From the NCBI RefSeq assembly GCF_004001045.1, contig NZ_BIMK01000013.1:62001-126000 (forward strand): a DNA stretch of 64,000 bases. Reading direction: 5' to 3'. Origin of the DNA: Paenibacillus chibensis (lineage in GTDB: Bacteria > Bacillota > Bacilli > Paenibacillales > Paenibacillaceae). Below, piece after piece: positions 1-8,287 of the stretch; position 1 is the first letter of the stretch, and every line of letters begins with the position of its first letter. The position numbers were made by a program, and so were the translations under genes. The notes beneath the pieces are model-generated. The model made no database searches. It had not been told where the DNA came from and saw nothing but the letters and a program-made list of their open reading frames with translations.

Positions 1-1
1 C

Positions 2-859
2 GGGATTATCGACGGGAATGCATGGAGTGCGGATCCGGTGCTGGAGGGCACGGAAATCCGCATTCTGGATGCAAGTCAGACCCAGCGCGAAGAGCTCCTG
101 GAGGAAGCAGAGACAGGGACGAAGCAGCAGGAGCTTGAAATCGGAACACTTTACCAACATGCCTACGACACGTTCCTCATAACGCTGCGGATTCATGACG
201 AGTGGGAAAAGTTCTATATCGATCATCTGGACCGGGAGACTGCCAACCGGATTACTTCTGAATTCGCGGATCATTACCTGATTCCGGTCCGATCCAAAGA
301 AGCGTCGATTACGCGCCGTTTTCTCGGCGCAGCGACTTGGCAGGGGGCCGTGGATTATGTTCCTAACTTAACGGCAGATCTCCGCACGCGGATTTTCGTG
401 AAGGGCCGTCCCGGATCCGGTAAATCCACCATGTTTAAAAAGCTGGCCAAGGAAGCCGAGGCTCGCGGAATCGATACGGAAGTTTACCACTGCGGCTTTG
501 ATCCCAATAGCCTTGATATGCTCATTTTCCCGGAGCTCAGCCTGGCGATTTTCGATAGTACCGCCCCGCATGAGCATTTCCCGGTTCGCGAGGGAGACAG
601 CATTCTTGATGTATATGAGCTGGCGATTCAAGCGGGTACCGACGAGGCCTATGCCGATGAAATTGCCGAAATTCGCGCCCGGTATACCGCATCCATGAAA
701 AAGTCGATCGGATTTTTGACCGAAGCGAAGCGAATCCGCGACGAAGTATGGGAAGCCTATGACGCGGCGACCGATCAGGCGGCGCTCAAAGCTTTGGCCG
801 TTGATATCATCCGTCAGGTCGAAGCGCTGACCAATACTTCAACGCTAACGAATGAATAA
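2..859 (+). CDS. P-loop ATPase/nucleotide-binding protein, PRK06851-like (5' partial)
   Basis: The reading frame is open to the first base of the window, so the gene starts upstream; a GTG at 38 is an internal valine, preceded in frame by residues reading GIIDGNAWSADP. A Walker A motif (GRPGSGKST) lies about 125 residues before the midpoint of the visible part, following 'TRIFVKG'. The C-terminal half is charged and helical. From memory this resembles the PRK06851 family of two-P-loop proteins (about 370 residues) of unknown function in spore-forming Firmicutes, of which only the second half would be visible. The family assignment is moderate; the ATP/GTP binding is directly supported. No operon partner is visible downstream, where a minus-strand operon converges. 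Confidence 0.75.
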   Translation, partial: GIIDGNAWSADPVLEGTEIRILDASQTQREELLEEAETGTKQQELEIGTLYQHAYDTFLITLRIHDEWEKFYIDHLDRETANRITSEFADHYLIPVRSKEASITRRFLGAATWQGAVDYVPNLTADLRTRIFVKGRPGSGKSTMFKKLAKEAEARGIDTEVYHCGFDPNSLDMLIFPELSLAIFDSTAPHEHFPVREGDSILDVYELAIQAGTDEAYADEIAEIRARYTASMKKSIGFLTEAKRIRDEVWEAYDAATDQAALKALAVDIIRQVEALTNTSTLTNE

Positions 860-901
860 TAACATAAATATAATTATGTAAACTATTCCGCTTAAAAATA
901 A

Positions 902-933
902 ACCCTTTCCTCTCGGATGCTGAGGGAAGGGGT
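902..933 (-). terminator. terminator of the ugp-like operon
   Basis: An imperfect inverted repeat (ACCCTTTCCTC and GAGGGAAGGGGT, about 9-base loop) lies just downstream of the minus-strand operon. Read on the minus strand it is followed by a T-rich run (TTTATTTTTAAG), as expected for a rho-independent terminator. Confidence 0.7.
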
Positions 934-944
934 GAACGTGTTTC

Positions 945-2318
945 TTATTTGCTGACGGTTTTGTTATACTCTTCGATTTTGCTCGTGATTGCTTTCGCAG
1001 CATCTTCCAAAGCTTGCTTGGAAGATTTTTTGTTGTTCAGCACTTCCTCGATGGCCGTTTCGGTCAGCTGTCTGGCTTCAGGGAAGACGCCCATCACCGC
1101 GCCTTGGGTCGCAAGGCTAGGTGCGGTTTGGTGCAGCTGGTTCACCGCGGTTTGGAACTGCGGATATTTCGTCATATTGTCTTTTACGATTTGCTCGTCA
1201 TAAGCTTTTTGCGTGATCGGGAAGTACCCCGTATTGATATGCCACTCGGCCTGGGATTTAGGCTCGGCTAGAAACTTGATGAATTCCCATGCCGCTTTTT
1301 GTTCCGCTTCCGGACGGTTGTTCAGAATCCAGTTGCTGGCACCGCCCACGATAACTCCGCCTTTGACATTGGCATCTGCCTTAGGGAGGAAGCCTGTTCC
1401 GACTTCAAACTTGCCTTCAGCCGATTTGACGATGCTGCGCAAGGAAGCCGTGGAATCCAGCGTCATCGCGATTTGGCCTGCAGCGAAGGCTTTGGAGGTA
1501 TCGTCGGTTTTACGTCCCAGATTGAGCATTGTTTTATCGTCGATCATCTTCTTCCACCAGTCCAGCGTTTTCACGCCGGCATCGCTCGCGAGGAGGGAAG
1601 CAGTAGCTGGCTGCGTGCGGCCGTTGCCGTTATCGAGCAGCTCTGCCCCTTGATTGGCAAACAACTGCTCCATGAACCAGCCGTAGATGGCAAAGGAACC
1701 GCCGGCTTGTCCGGATTTGGTTAATTTTTTGGCTGCCTCAGCCACTTCTTCGTAGGTAGCAGGCGCCTTCTCTGGATCCAGGCCCGCTGCTTTGAAGGCA
1801 TCTTTATTGTAATATAGGATCGGGTTCGAGGTATTAAAAGGCATCGAATACAATTTGTTATCGAAAGTATAGTAATTCAGAATGTTCGGCTCCAGGCTGG
1901 ACGTGTCATATTGCTCGCCATCAATAAACTGCTGGACGGGAGTGATTGCCTTGCTGTCGATCATAAATCGGCTGCCGATTTCGTACACCTGAATGAGGGA
2001 CGGGCCGCTGTCTGAACCGAGTGTAGCTTTGAGCTTATTCAGGCTTTCGTCGTATTTCCCCTGATATTCCGCTTGAACCACGATATCCTTATGCTCGGCG
2101 TTAAACTCGTCAACCAGCTGCTGAGCCGCTTTGCCGACGTCTCCACTCATGGAATGCCACCAAACCACTTTGACCGGCTGCTCTTGTTTAGCCGGGGCTT
2201 CCGCTGCGGAAGCCGTTTCTTCCTTGGTATCTGCCGATTTGGAGCCGCAGCCGGCTGCTGCCAGCATCATGCAGGACATCAGGAGCATGGCCAGCGTTTT
2301 CTTACCGAATGGTTTCAT
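945..2318 (-). CDS. ugpB: UgpB-like ABC transporter substrate-binding lipoprotein
   Basis: Extracellular lipid-anchored binding protein (457 residues) of the family 1 sugar-binding type. A signal peptide with lipobox ends at Cys24 (AAAGC). Several stretches closely follow E. coli UgpB, the sn-glycerol-3-phosphate binding protein: WWHSMSG (residues 53-59), 'LIQVYEIGSRFM', 'PILYYNKDAFKAAGLDPE', 'GGASNWIL' and 'EWHINTGYFPIT'. This supports glycerol-3-phosphate or a glycerophosphodiester as ligand, although the exact substrate is inference. It is the last gene of a three-gene minus-strand operon after two permeases, separated by 118 bases from the preceding one. No ATPase gene is present; in Firmicutes such systems commonly share an MsmK/UgpC-type ATPase encoded elsewhere. 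Confidence 0.88.
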   Translation of the reverse strand: MKPFGKKTLAMLLMSCMMLAAAGCGSKSADTKEETASAAEAPAKQEQPVKVVWWHSMSGDVGKAAQQLVDEFNAEHKDIVVQAEYQGKYDESLNKLKATLGSDSGPSLIQVYEIGSRFMIDSKAITPVQQFIDGEQYDTSSLEPNILNYYTFDNKLYSMPFNTSNPILYYNKDAFKAAGLDPEKAPATYEEVAEAAKKLTKSGQAGGSFAIYGWFMEQLFANQGAELLDNGNGRTQPATASLLASDAGVKTLDWWKKMIDDKTMLNLGRKTDDTSKAFAAGQIAMTLDSTASLRSIVKSAEGKFEVGTGFLPKADANVKGGVIVGGASNWILNNRPEAEQKAAWEFIKFLAEPKSQAEWHINTGYFPITQKAYDEQIVKDNMTKYPQFQTAVNQLHQTAPSLATQGAVMGVFPEARQLTETAIEEVLNNKKSSKQALEDAAKAITSKIEEYNKTVSK

Positions 2319-2436
2319 TTTTTCTCTTCTCTCCCTTTTGAATGTTTATTATATTGTGAAATTACAAGCAGACGCTTAAAGCGCGGCTTATAATGTCGAC
2401 AAACCTGAAATGATATTTAAATAAATATTAATCTGA

Positions 2437-3261
2437 TTAACCTTTCAAAGCTCCAGCTGTAATCCCTCGTACCAGAGGCTTTAAGCCAACGATTAGTAGG
2501 ATGAGGGAAGGCAGCAGCATGATGACAATCCCGGCCATCACCACGTTCCATGCGGTGACTTCTTCAAACTGGAGCATGCCGATGCCGATCTGTACCGTGC
2601 GCATGCTTTCTTTATTGGTGATTAAGAGCGGCCATAAGTAATTGCTCCAGTTCGTTAGGAACGAATACACGGCAAGCGTGGCCAGGGATGGCATGGACAG
2701 CGGCAGCACGAGCTGCATAAAAATGCGGATATGTCCGCAGCCATCGACTTTCGCGGCTTCAAACAGCTCCTTGGGCAGCTGCAGGAAGTACTGTCTCAAG
2801 AGGAATGTTCCGAATGCCGATGCCAGAAACGGAATGATCAGACCCTGATACGAATCCAGCCAGTGCCAGCTGCGCACGGTCAAATAATTGGGAATCATGG
2901 TGACTTCCCAAGGAATCATCATGGTCGAAAGGAACACGGAGAAAATGACAGCCTTTCCGGGGAAACGCAGAAACGCAAAGGCGTATGCCGCCATGCTGGC
3001 CGTGATGAGCTGTCCGAGCATGATTGCTGCCGAAACGACAAAGCTATTCGTAATGAACCGGATGACCGGTACGGTTTTCATCACCTGCAGGAAATTATCC
3101 CAATGGAGACCAGATGGAAGCAGGCGCGGCGGATAGGTAGCTGATTCGGCACTGCTCATGAACGCGGATGACAGCGTAAACAGCAGCGGAAACAGGATCA
3201 GCAGGGCAGCGATACTGAGGAGAAAGTAGAGAATCGTTTGATTGACAGCCCGAATGCTCAC
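2437..3261 (-). CDS. ugpE: UgpE-like ABC transporter permease
   Basis: Inner membrane permease (274 residues) of the MalG/UgpE type. About six hydrophobic segments are visible, beginning with one at residues 8-30. The EAA loop that contacts the ATPase reads 'ELFEAAKVDGCGHIRIF' and is followed by 'LVLPLSMPSLATLAVYSF'. The ATG start overlaps the stop of the upstream permease gene by four bases (ATGA), indicating translational coupling. It forms the heterodimeric channel with the neighbouring UgpA-like permease and would receive substrate from the downstream lipoprotein. Confidence 0.88.
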   Translation of the reverse strand: MSIRAVNQTILYFLLSIAALLILFPLLFTLSSAFMSSAESATYPPRLLPSGLHWDNFLQVMKTVPVIRFITNSFVVSAAIMLGQLITASMAAYAFAFLRFPGKAVIFSVFLSTMMIPWEVTMIPNYLTVRSWHWLDSYQGLIIPFLASAFGTFLLRQYFLQLPKELFEAAKVDGCGHIRIFMQLVLPLSMPSLATLAVYSFLTNWSNYLWPLLITNKESMRTVQIGIGMLQFEEVTAWNVVMAGIVIMLLPSLILLIVGLKPLVRGITAGALKG

Positions 3262-4208
3262 TGATAATGCACCTTCTTTTCGCCGAATTTGAACTGCAGG
3301 ATCGTCAGCAGCGTGATCAGGACAAACAGGATCAAAGCCTGCGCACTGCCGATGCCGAAGCGATAGTTAATGAACGCATCCTGATAGATGTTGTAGACGA
3401 GCACGTCTGTGCTGTTCATCGGACCGCCTTTGGTCAAAATGTTGATCTGTGCGAAGGATTGAAACGCGCTGATGATCGAGACGACACTAATGAAGAACAG
3501 AGACGGCGAAATCAAAGGCAGCGTGATGCGGAAAAATGTGCGGAAAGAGCCGGAGCCATCGATTTTGGCGCTCTCGTACAAATCCTCGGGAACGCTTTGC
3601 ATGCCGCTCAGCATCACGATGTAGTTGAATCCGAGATTCAGCCAGACCGTCATCAAAGCGATGGAGAGAAGGGCCCATTTGGGATCCGTCAGCCAGGCGA
3701 TCGGAGAGATACCAAACAGACTCAGTCCGTAATTGAGAACGCTCAAGGTCGGATGATACAGAACCATCCAGATAATGGACCCGGTACCAACCGACACGGC
3801 CATGGGTAGGGAGAAGAAAAATTGAAACAGCTTGGTGAGCCTTAGCTTCGGGATGGACAATGCGGCCAGTAAAAGCGCGGCGGCTACGCCTGTCGGAACC
3901 GTCAGCAAAATGTATTTGACTGTAATCCATAAGCTGTTATAGAAAATGTCGGATGTCAGGATGCTCTTAAAGTTGTCTAGTCCTGCAAAAGAGGCAACGC
4001 GGCCCTGCGGATCGGTCAAATACAAACTCAGATATACGGATTTAATAAGGGGATAAAAAAGGAAAATTCCAAACAAAAGCAGGGAAGGGGCCAAAAAGAA
4101 ATAAGCTAACGTTCTTTCTTTCCAGCGGCTTGTACGCAGCGATGCTGCTCCTTCCCGTCTTGTGCTTTCCCGGGTCAGCGGGGAAGCAAGCGTAATTTCT
4201 TTCTCCAT
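3258..4208 (-). CDS. ugpA: UgpA-like ABC transporter permease
   Basis: Inner membrane permease (316 residues) of the MalF/UgpA type and first gene of the operon. It has a basic N-terminal tail of about 30 residues (including 'RTSRWKERT') before the first membrane segment ('YFFLAPSLLLFGIFLFYPL'), then five more segments. The EAA loop reads 'DLYESAKIDGSGSFRTFF' followed by 'ITLPLISPSLFF'. A possible promoter lies upstream between 4209 and 4440, but no clear -35/-10 pair was found. Substrate identity rests on the UgpB-like partner. Confidence 0.87.
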   Translation of the reverse strand: MEKEITLASPLTRESTRREGAASLRTSRWKERTLAYFFLAPSLLLFGIFLFYPLIKSVYLSLYLTDPQGRVASFAGLDNFKSILTSDIFYNSLWITVKYILLTVPTGVAAALLLAALSIPKLRLTKLFQFFFSLPMAVSVGTGSIIWMVLYHPTLSVLNYGLSLFGISPIAWLTDPKWALLSIALMTVWLNLGFNYIVMLSGMQSVPEDLYESAKIDGSGSFRTFFRITLPLISPSLFFISVVSIISAFQSFAQINILTKGGPMNSTDVLVYNIYQDAFINYRFGIGSAQALILFVLITLLTILQFKFGEKKVHYQ

Positions 4209-4373
4209 GGGGCTTTACGACCTCGCTTTCTGATGTTTATCCGTCAATCGAACTCAGTATAAGTTGTGGTTGTTAGAGGAAAGTCAGGTTTATGTAAATC
4301 TTTAATTTTATTTGTTAAGTGTCTGTCCGACGCAAAAGCTGTCGTAAATGGGTACGAGTAGGCAACAATTTTT

Positions 4374-4403
4374 GTCACTCAACTGGGCAGATGCACATAC
4401 ACT
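4374..4403 (+). promoter_or_regulatory. candidate sigma-E (sporulation) promoter of cwlJ
   Basis: GTCACTCA, a 14-base spacer and CATACACT resemble the sigma-E consensus (GTCATATT, 13-15 bases, CATACANT); the -10 is a full match and the -35 a partial one. It sits about 35 bases before the cwlJ start. B. subtilis cwlJ is known to be expressed from a sigma-E promoter, which supports the assignment. Confidence 0.5.
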
Positions 4404-4438
4404 TATAAGGAAAATCAATCATACAGGGAGGTAGGAAC

Positions 4439-4860
4439 TTGGCTGTTATCAAAACGAACTCGGGGCAAACCAGGTTGCTCGCTCGTTTGATGAGGGCTGA
4501 AGCCGAAGGGGAAGGAAATCTTGGCATGCTGATGGTTGGTAACGTCGGCGTGAACCGGATATTGGGAACTGCCTGGATTTCAATAATATTCGCAGCATTC
4601 AGGATATGGTCTTCCAAAGTCCGGGTGGTTTTGAAGCTCCGCAGAAGGGGTATTTTTATCAAAAGGCCAGAGATTCGGATATCAGGCTCGCCCAGCGCGC
4701 GATCAACGGTGAACGGTTTTGGCCGGCATCGAATGCTTTGTGGTTTTTCCGCCCCACGGCTGAATGTCCGGCAACCTGGTACAATCAGGCGAACACGGGA
4801 AGGTTTAAGGCTCATTGCTTCTTTAGTCCATCCAGTACGGATTGCCCGAATGTGTATTAA
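4439..4860 (+). pseudogene. cwlJ: cwlJ, spore cortex-lytic enzyme, interrupted by a -1 frameshift
   Basis: CwlJ is a spore coat-associated cortex hydrolase of the Hydrolase_2 (SleB) fold needed for germination in response to nutrients or Ca-DPA. Translation from a TTG at 4439, behind a GGGAGG ribosome binding site, gives the family's N-terminus ('LLARLMRAEAEGEGNLGMLM', 'VGNVGVNRI', containing the catalytic Glu). After about 4565 the family sequence continues in another frame: 'CLDFNNIRSIQDMVFQS', 'KGYFYQKARDSD', 'AINGERFWPASNALWFFRP', 'CPATWYNQ', ending at 4860. Restoring one base near 4565-4570 (GGAACTGCC to GGAAACTGCC) would give a 140-residue protein, the usual CwlJ length. All other family residues look intact, so the shift is recent or a sequence error. 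gerQ follows, as in Bacillus. Confidence 0.85.
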
Positions 4861-4956
4861 TCAAGGATCGGCCTGAATGGAAAGTGGATTCAAGCTTTGC
4901 ACTGTATGCATAAGCAAGCAGGTATGTAAATGTACTTATAAGGAGGGTTTTATTGA

Positions 4957-5439
4957 ATGATGCCTCAACCTTTTCGCCCGACCTCTTATAATATGGGAGG
5001 CAGTATGGGCAGCGGATACCCAGGCTTGTCAGGCAGCGGCATGGGGATGCCTGGAGGGATGCCCGGCGGCATGCCCATGGGAAGCATGGGAGCGGTTCCT
5101 CCGCAAGTAACCAGCGGCAGCCCGATGGGACCTGCGGGAACCGTCTATCAAGCACCGCCCCAGCAGCAATTCGAACAATCCTATGTAGAAAATATTCTGC
5201 GTCTTAACCTCGGGAAGACCGGAACCTTTTACATGACATACGAAAACAACTCCCAATGGAACGCCAAAATCTTCACTGGCGTCATTGAGGCGGCCGGACG
5301 GGATCACATCATTATTTCCGATAGATCCACAGGCCAGCGTATCCTTCTCTTGACCCTCAATCTGGACTACATTACCTTTAACGAGCCGCTGATATACCAA
5401 TATCCGGGTGTTATCGGAAATCCTGGGCAAGGACGATAA
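4957..5439 (+). CDS. gerQ: GerQ spore coat protein
   Basis: GerQ is an inner spore coat protein, cross-linked by transglutaminase in B. subtilis, that is required for CwlJ to localise to the spore. The first 60 residues are a Met/Gly/Pro/Ser-rich low-complexity segment with repeated GMPGG-like units. The conserved C-terminal domain starts near residue 70 with 'QSYVENILRLNLGKTGTFYM' and continues 'NNSQWNAKIFTGVIEAAGRD' and 'RILLLTLNLDYITFNEP'. At 160 residues it is somewhat shorter than the Bacillus protein. A good AGGAGG site precedes the ATG. The segment ACTTATAAGGA just upstream also occurs upstream of cwlJ (4401-4411), suggesting a shared leader element. Confidence 0.92.
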   Translation: MMPQPFRPTSYNMGGSMGSGYPGLSGSGMGMPGGMPGGMPMGSMGAVPPQVTSGSPMGPAGTVYQAPPQQQFEQSYVENILRLNLGKTGTFYMTYENNSQWNAKIFTGVIEAAGRDHIIISDRSTGQRILLLTLNLDYITFNEPLIYQYPGVIGNPGQGR

Positions 5440-5471
5440 ACTTTTAAGCCAAAGGTCATTCGTTATTTTGC

Positions 5472-5530
5472 AAAAAAAGCCGAAAAGGCCGTCTCTGTAG
5501 TCATAATCGACAGGGGACGGCTCTTTTGGC
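5472..5530 (-). terminator. inverted repeat after gerQ, T-run on the minus strand
   Basis: A roughly 20-base imperfect stem (arms near 5479-5498 and 5511-5530, GCCGAAAAGGCCGTC against GACGGCTCTTTTGGC) follows gerQ. The T run (seven T) is present only when read on the minus strand; on the plus strand the hairpin ends without T. It may still stop gerQ transcription weakly. The rest of the 5440-5781 gap holds a promoter and a leader. Confidence 0.4.
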
Positions 5531-5595
5531 CTGCTAACCGGAGATTTGCTTAAAAATGCAGCGGGTCACAGTTATATTCAGTCATACCTTAACGT

Positions 5596-5623
5596 TTGAC
5601 TGTGTAGTGTATAATTATATAAT
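5596..5623 (+). promoter_or_regulatory. sigma-A promoter of the CorC-like gene
   Basis: TTGACT (5596-5601), 16-base spacer, TATAAT (5618-5623). This is close to the vegetative consensus and implies a leader of about 150 bases before the downstream start codon. Confidence 0.75.
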
Positions 5624-5746
5624 TAAGGATATGTACCAAAATAATACACTTGGATAGGAGATGGACCCATTGGGAAGTTGATGCTGCATCCTTCATACAT
5701 GCATGTCATGGCTAACAACTTTACTATACGAAGGAGGTGTACCTAT

Positions 5747-5761
5747 TTGCCGGGTAAATAA
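5747..5761 (+). other. possible four-codon leader ORF
   Basis: The best Shine-Dalgarno of the region (AAGGAGGTG at 5731-5739) is placed seven bases before a TTG that opens a four-codon ORF (M-P-G-K, stop at 5759-5761). It does not serve the CorC-like gene, whose TTG start lies 35 bases further and has its own weaker AGGAAG site. It could be a regulatory leader peptide or a chance arrangement. Confidence 0.25.
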
Positions 5762-5781
5762 TACGGTGAATAGGAAGAAGA

Positions 5782-7098
5782 TTGGCTGACCCCTTACCGA
5801 GTTTGATGAATTTGATTTGGGTAGTGGTACTTGTAATACTGAATGGTTTTTTTGTTTCTGCGGAATTCGCTATGGTGAAAATTCGGAGCAGCCGTGTGGA
5901 AACCCTGGTAGATGAAGGACGCAAAGGCGCGGCATTCGCGCAAAAAATCGTCAATAACCTCGATGCCTATTTGTCTGCTTGCCAGCTGGGCATCACGCTT
6001 GCATCGCTCGGACTTGGATGGCTGGGAGAGCCTGCCGTTGCAAGTCTCGTTCGACCTCTGATACACGCCTTGGGCTTTGGAGAGGCTGCAGTACACGGTA
6101 TTGCCATTGTCATTGCCTTTCTGTTGATTACTATCCTGCATATTGTGCTTGGAGAATTGGCGCCTAAATCGATGGCGATCCGCAAAGCGGAATCCGTTGT
6201 GTTGATGTCGGCAGCTCCAATGGTATATTTCAATAAGTTGATGTATCCTTTCATCTGGGTTCTTAACGGACTCGCCAACTCGCTGCTGCGCATGCTGCGC
6301 ATCGCTCCTGCTTCGGAATCGGACTCTGCCCACTCGGAGGAAGAAATCCGCGTCCTCATGAAGGAGAGTAATAAAAACGGACTTATTGACAATACGGAGC
6401 TTGCGCTGGTAGACAACATTTTCGATTTTGCCGAAACAACAGGCCGCGAAATCATGATTCCCCGGACGGAAATGATATGCCTCAATACGCAAATGTCCCG
6501 GGAGGAAAATCTTGAAATCGCATATGAAGGCATGAGAACCCGTTATCCCGTTTGCGATGGGGATAAGGATCATATTATCGGATTTGTTCATATCAAAGAT
6601 TTGCTGCGTTCCACTGCAACTGAATACAATAACTTGATTCGTCCAATCCTTGCTGTACCGGAATCCATTCAGATCAGTGCTTTGCTGAAGCTGATGCAGC
6701 GGAACAAGACCCAGATTGCCATTCTGATCGATGAATACGGTGGAACATCCGGGCTTGTGACGCTGGAAGACATTATGGAAGAAATCGTCGGTGAAATCCA
6801 GGATGAGTTCGATGAAGAACGTCCTGGCATTGAAAAGATTCGTGAGAATGAATATTCGATTGACGGATTGATGCTGATTGACGAAGTGAACGACCGTTTT
6901 GGGCTAGAGCTCGATTCGACGGACTACGACACCGTCGGTGGCTGGCTATATTCTCGTATCGAGGCCATTCCTCCGCAGAAGGGGCAATCGGCTGAGCTTG
7001 ACGGTCATATTTTCATAGTGGAAGAAACGGATCATAAGCGCATATCAAGGATCAAGCTGCTGAAACCGGAATTCATGGTGGAAGAAGCGGGCGCGTAA
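5782..7098 (+). CDS. hemolysin/CorC-family membrane protein (CNNM-CBS-CorC_HlyC)
   Basis: Integral membrane protein (438 residues) of the CNNM/CorC family, linked to Mg2+ or other divalent-cation transport and in B. subtilis to Mg2+ efflux (MpfA); the 'hemolysin' name is historical. Order: DUF21/CNNM membrane domain with four hydrophobic segments (about residues 1-190; 'LGWLGEPAVA', 'HIVLGELAPKS'), a CBS pair (about 205-330; 'REIMIPRTEM', 'EYGGTSGLVTLEDIMEEIVGE' in two parts), and a C-terminal CorC_HlyC domain (about 345-430; 'YDTVGGWL'). The only start after the in-frame stop at 5767-5769 is the TTG at 5782. A strong bidirectional terminator follows. Confidence 0.9.
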   Translation: MADPLPSLMNLIWVVVLVILNGFFVSAEFAMVKIRSSRVETLVDEGRKGAAFAQKIVNNLDAYLSACQLGITLASLGLGWLGEPAVASLVRPLIHALGFGEAAVHGIAIVIAFLLITILHIVLGELAPKSMAIRKAESVVLMSAAPMVYFNKLMYPFIWVLNGLANSLLRMLRIAPASESDSAHSEEEIRVLMKESNKNGLIDNTELALVDNIFDFAETTGREIMIPRTEMICLNTQMSREENLEIAYEGMRTRYPVCDGDKDHIIGFVHIKDLLRSTATEYNNLIRPILAVPESIQISALLKLMQRNKTQIAILIDEYGGTSGLVTLEDIMEEIVGEIQDEFDEERPGIEKIRENEYSIDGLMLIDEVNDRFGLELDSTDYDTVGGWLYSRIEAIPPQKGQSAELDGHIFIVEETDHKRISRIKLLKPEFMVEEAGA

Positions 7099-7112
7099 AG
7101 TGTGATATATAC

Positions 7113-7146
7113 AAAAGAGCACGATGCTTTCGCATCGTGCTCTTTT
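7113..7146. terminator. bidirectional terminator
   Basis: Perfect 15-base stem AAAAGAGCACGATGC / GCATCGTGCTCTTTT with a TTTC loop, 14 bases after the stop of the CorC-like gene. Confidence 0.9.
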
Positions 7147-7209
7147 CGTGCGCTTGATTACAGGCTTGTTCATCTGCTATGATGGATGCTCCTTTTGCTC
7201 AAAGTATCA

Positions 7210-7253
7210 TGAACGTAAAATAGTGGAATGCGTTAATGCGTTCACGTTATAAT
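7210..7253 (+). promoter_or_regulatory. candidate promoter/operator of the winged-helix regulator
   Basis: A TATAAT (7248-7253) is preceded by an exact tandem repeat of AATGCGTT (7227-7242) and by a dyad TGAACG (7210-7215) / CGTTCA (7239-7244). No good -35 is present at the right distance, so the repeats may be protein-binding sites. Confidence 0.35.
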
Positions 7254-7367
7254 ATATGCAAATCTCTTGGCAAGCTGGTAGAATGAAAAAAGCATGAGCA
7301 GCAATACATAACATAAGCATTACCGCGATAACTTCAGTTCGTAGCATTTTGGAGGGGAGGATCTGCC

Positions 7368-8282
7368 TTGTTTCAACAAATCGACATCAAGTTTGAACCC
7401 GTTCATGAGTTTATGAATAGCCTGCACTCATACATATGCCGAAAGTCTCACAAAAAAATCGATCTTGCGCCCTGTTGGGCGCAGGAGACACGGGAGAAAC
7501 TAACGCCGGAATTTGCTCTAACGCTGGACGACATGCTCGTGAACGGTGATTGGAGCTTTGCGTATTTGATGGCTTTTCTCGTTCCGGAGGGACAATCCGT
7601 TGAGGGCTTCCTGTCCTGGTTCGGCCGTTTAAACGTGCATGAGCTGATCGAATTATTCGCCGCGAACGGCAATGAGTATCCCGAGGAAGACATCGAGGTG
7701 TTCCAGAAGCATACGTTATCCATGTTCGAGCAGTGGTATGAGCAATATTTCAAGCATGTAGATCCGGATATTCTTCAGGCGCTCGATCGCGAAAAGCAGG
7801 CGAGGCTGATACGCATGCAGGAGCTTCCCGCCGAAGAGTTCATCGACGAAACGACGAACGGGATGCTTTTTAAGCCGGTGGAAGGGATTACGGAGCTGCT
7901 TCTGGTTCCACAGTATCATTTTCAGCCGCTCAACATCGTGTCCCTGTATGGATCAAAGCTGATCTGCCATTACAATGCCCGGATCTATCTCGGGGACGAG
8001 GATTTGATTCCGACGCATGATTTGCGGACGCTTCGCAGTTTAGGCGAGAAAAACAGACTGAAAATTTTGCGCTTCTTGCATCATGGTCCCAAGACGTTTA
8101 CCGAAATTGTGAACCATTTGAAGCTGTCCAAGGGCATCACCCATGATCATATTTCCAAGCTCCGCAGCGCCGGCGTGCTTTACGCCCATTTCGAAGGGGA
8201 GAACCTAACGGAATACAGCCTGCGCAAGCGGGCGCTCGTGCAAATGCAGGAACGCTTGATGCAATATATTGAAGAAGGGTGA
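7368..8282 (+). CDS. ArsR-type winged-helix transcriptional regulator with long N-terminal domain
   Basis: A 304-residue protein whose last 90 residues form an ArsR-like winged helix: 'LRTLRSLGEKNRLKILRFL', then 'FTEIVNHLKLSKGITHDHISKLRSAGVL' as the recognition helix region. The first 200 residues are a Paenibacillus-type ligand or dimer domain that I do not recognise in detail. It starts with TTG behind GGAGGGGAGG. A terminator separates it from the peptide-transporter operon that follows in the same direction, so it may regulate that operon but is not co-transcribed with it. The only support for that link is proximity. Confidence 0.75.
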   Translation: MFQQIDIKFEPVHEFMNSLHSYICRKSHKKIDLAPCWAQETREKLTPEFALTLDDMLVNGDWSFAYLMAFLVPEGQSVEGFLSWFGRLNVHELIELFAANGNEYPEEDIEVFQKHTLSMFEQWYEQYFKHVDPDILQALDREKQARLIRMQELPAEEFIDETTNGMLFKPVEGITELLLVPQYHFQPLNIVSLYGSKLICHYNARIYLGDEDLIPTHDLRTLRSLGEKNRLKILRFLHHGPKTFTEIVNHLKLSKGITHDHISKLRSAGVLYAHFEGENLTEYSLRKRALVQMQERLMQYIEEG

Positions 8283-8287
8283 GATCT

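Noticed and set aside
4259..4340. Pho-box-like TTAACA/TTTACA repeats upstream of the ugp-like operon
   Set aside because: On the minus strand TTAACA, TTAAAG and TTTACA occur, but the spacing (13 and 7 bases) does not fit the regular 11-base PhoP pattern.
4375..5155. Minus-strand open frames over cwlJ and gerQ
   Set aside because: They lie opposite recognised spore genes, with no independent support.
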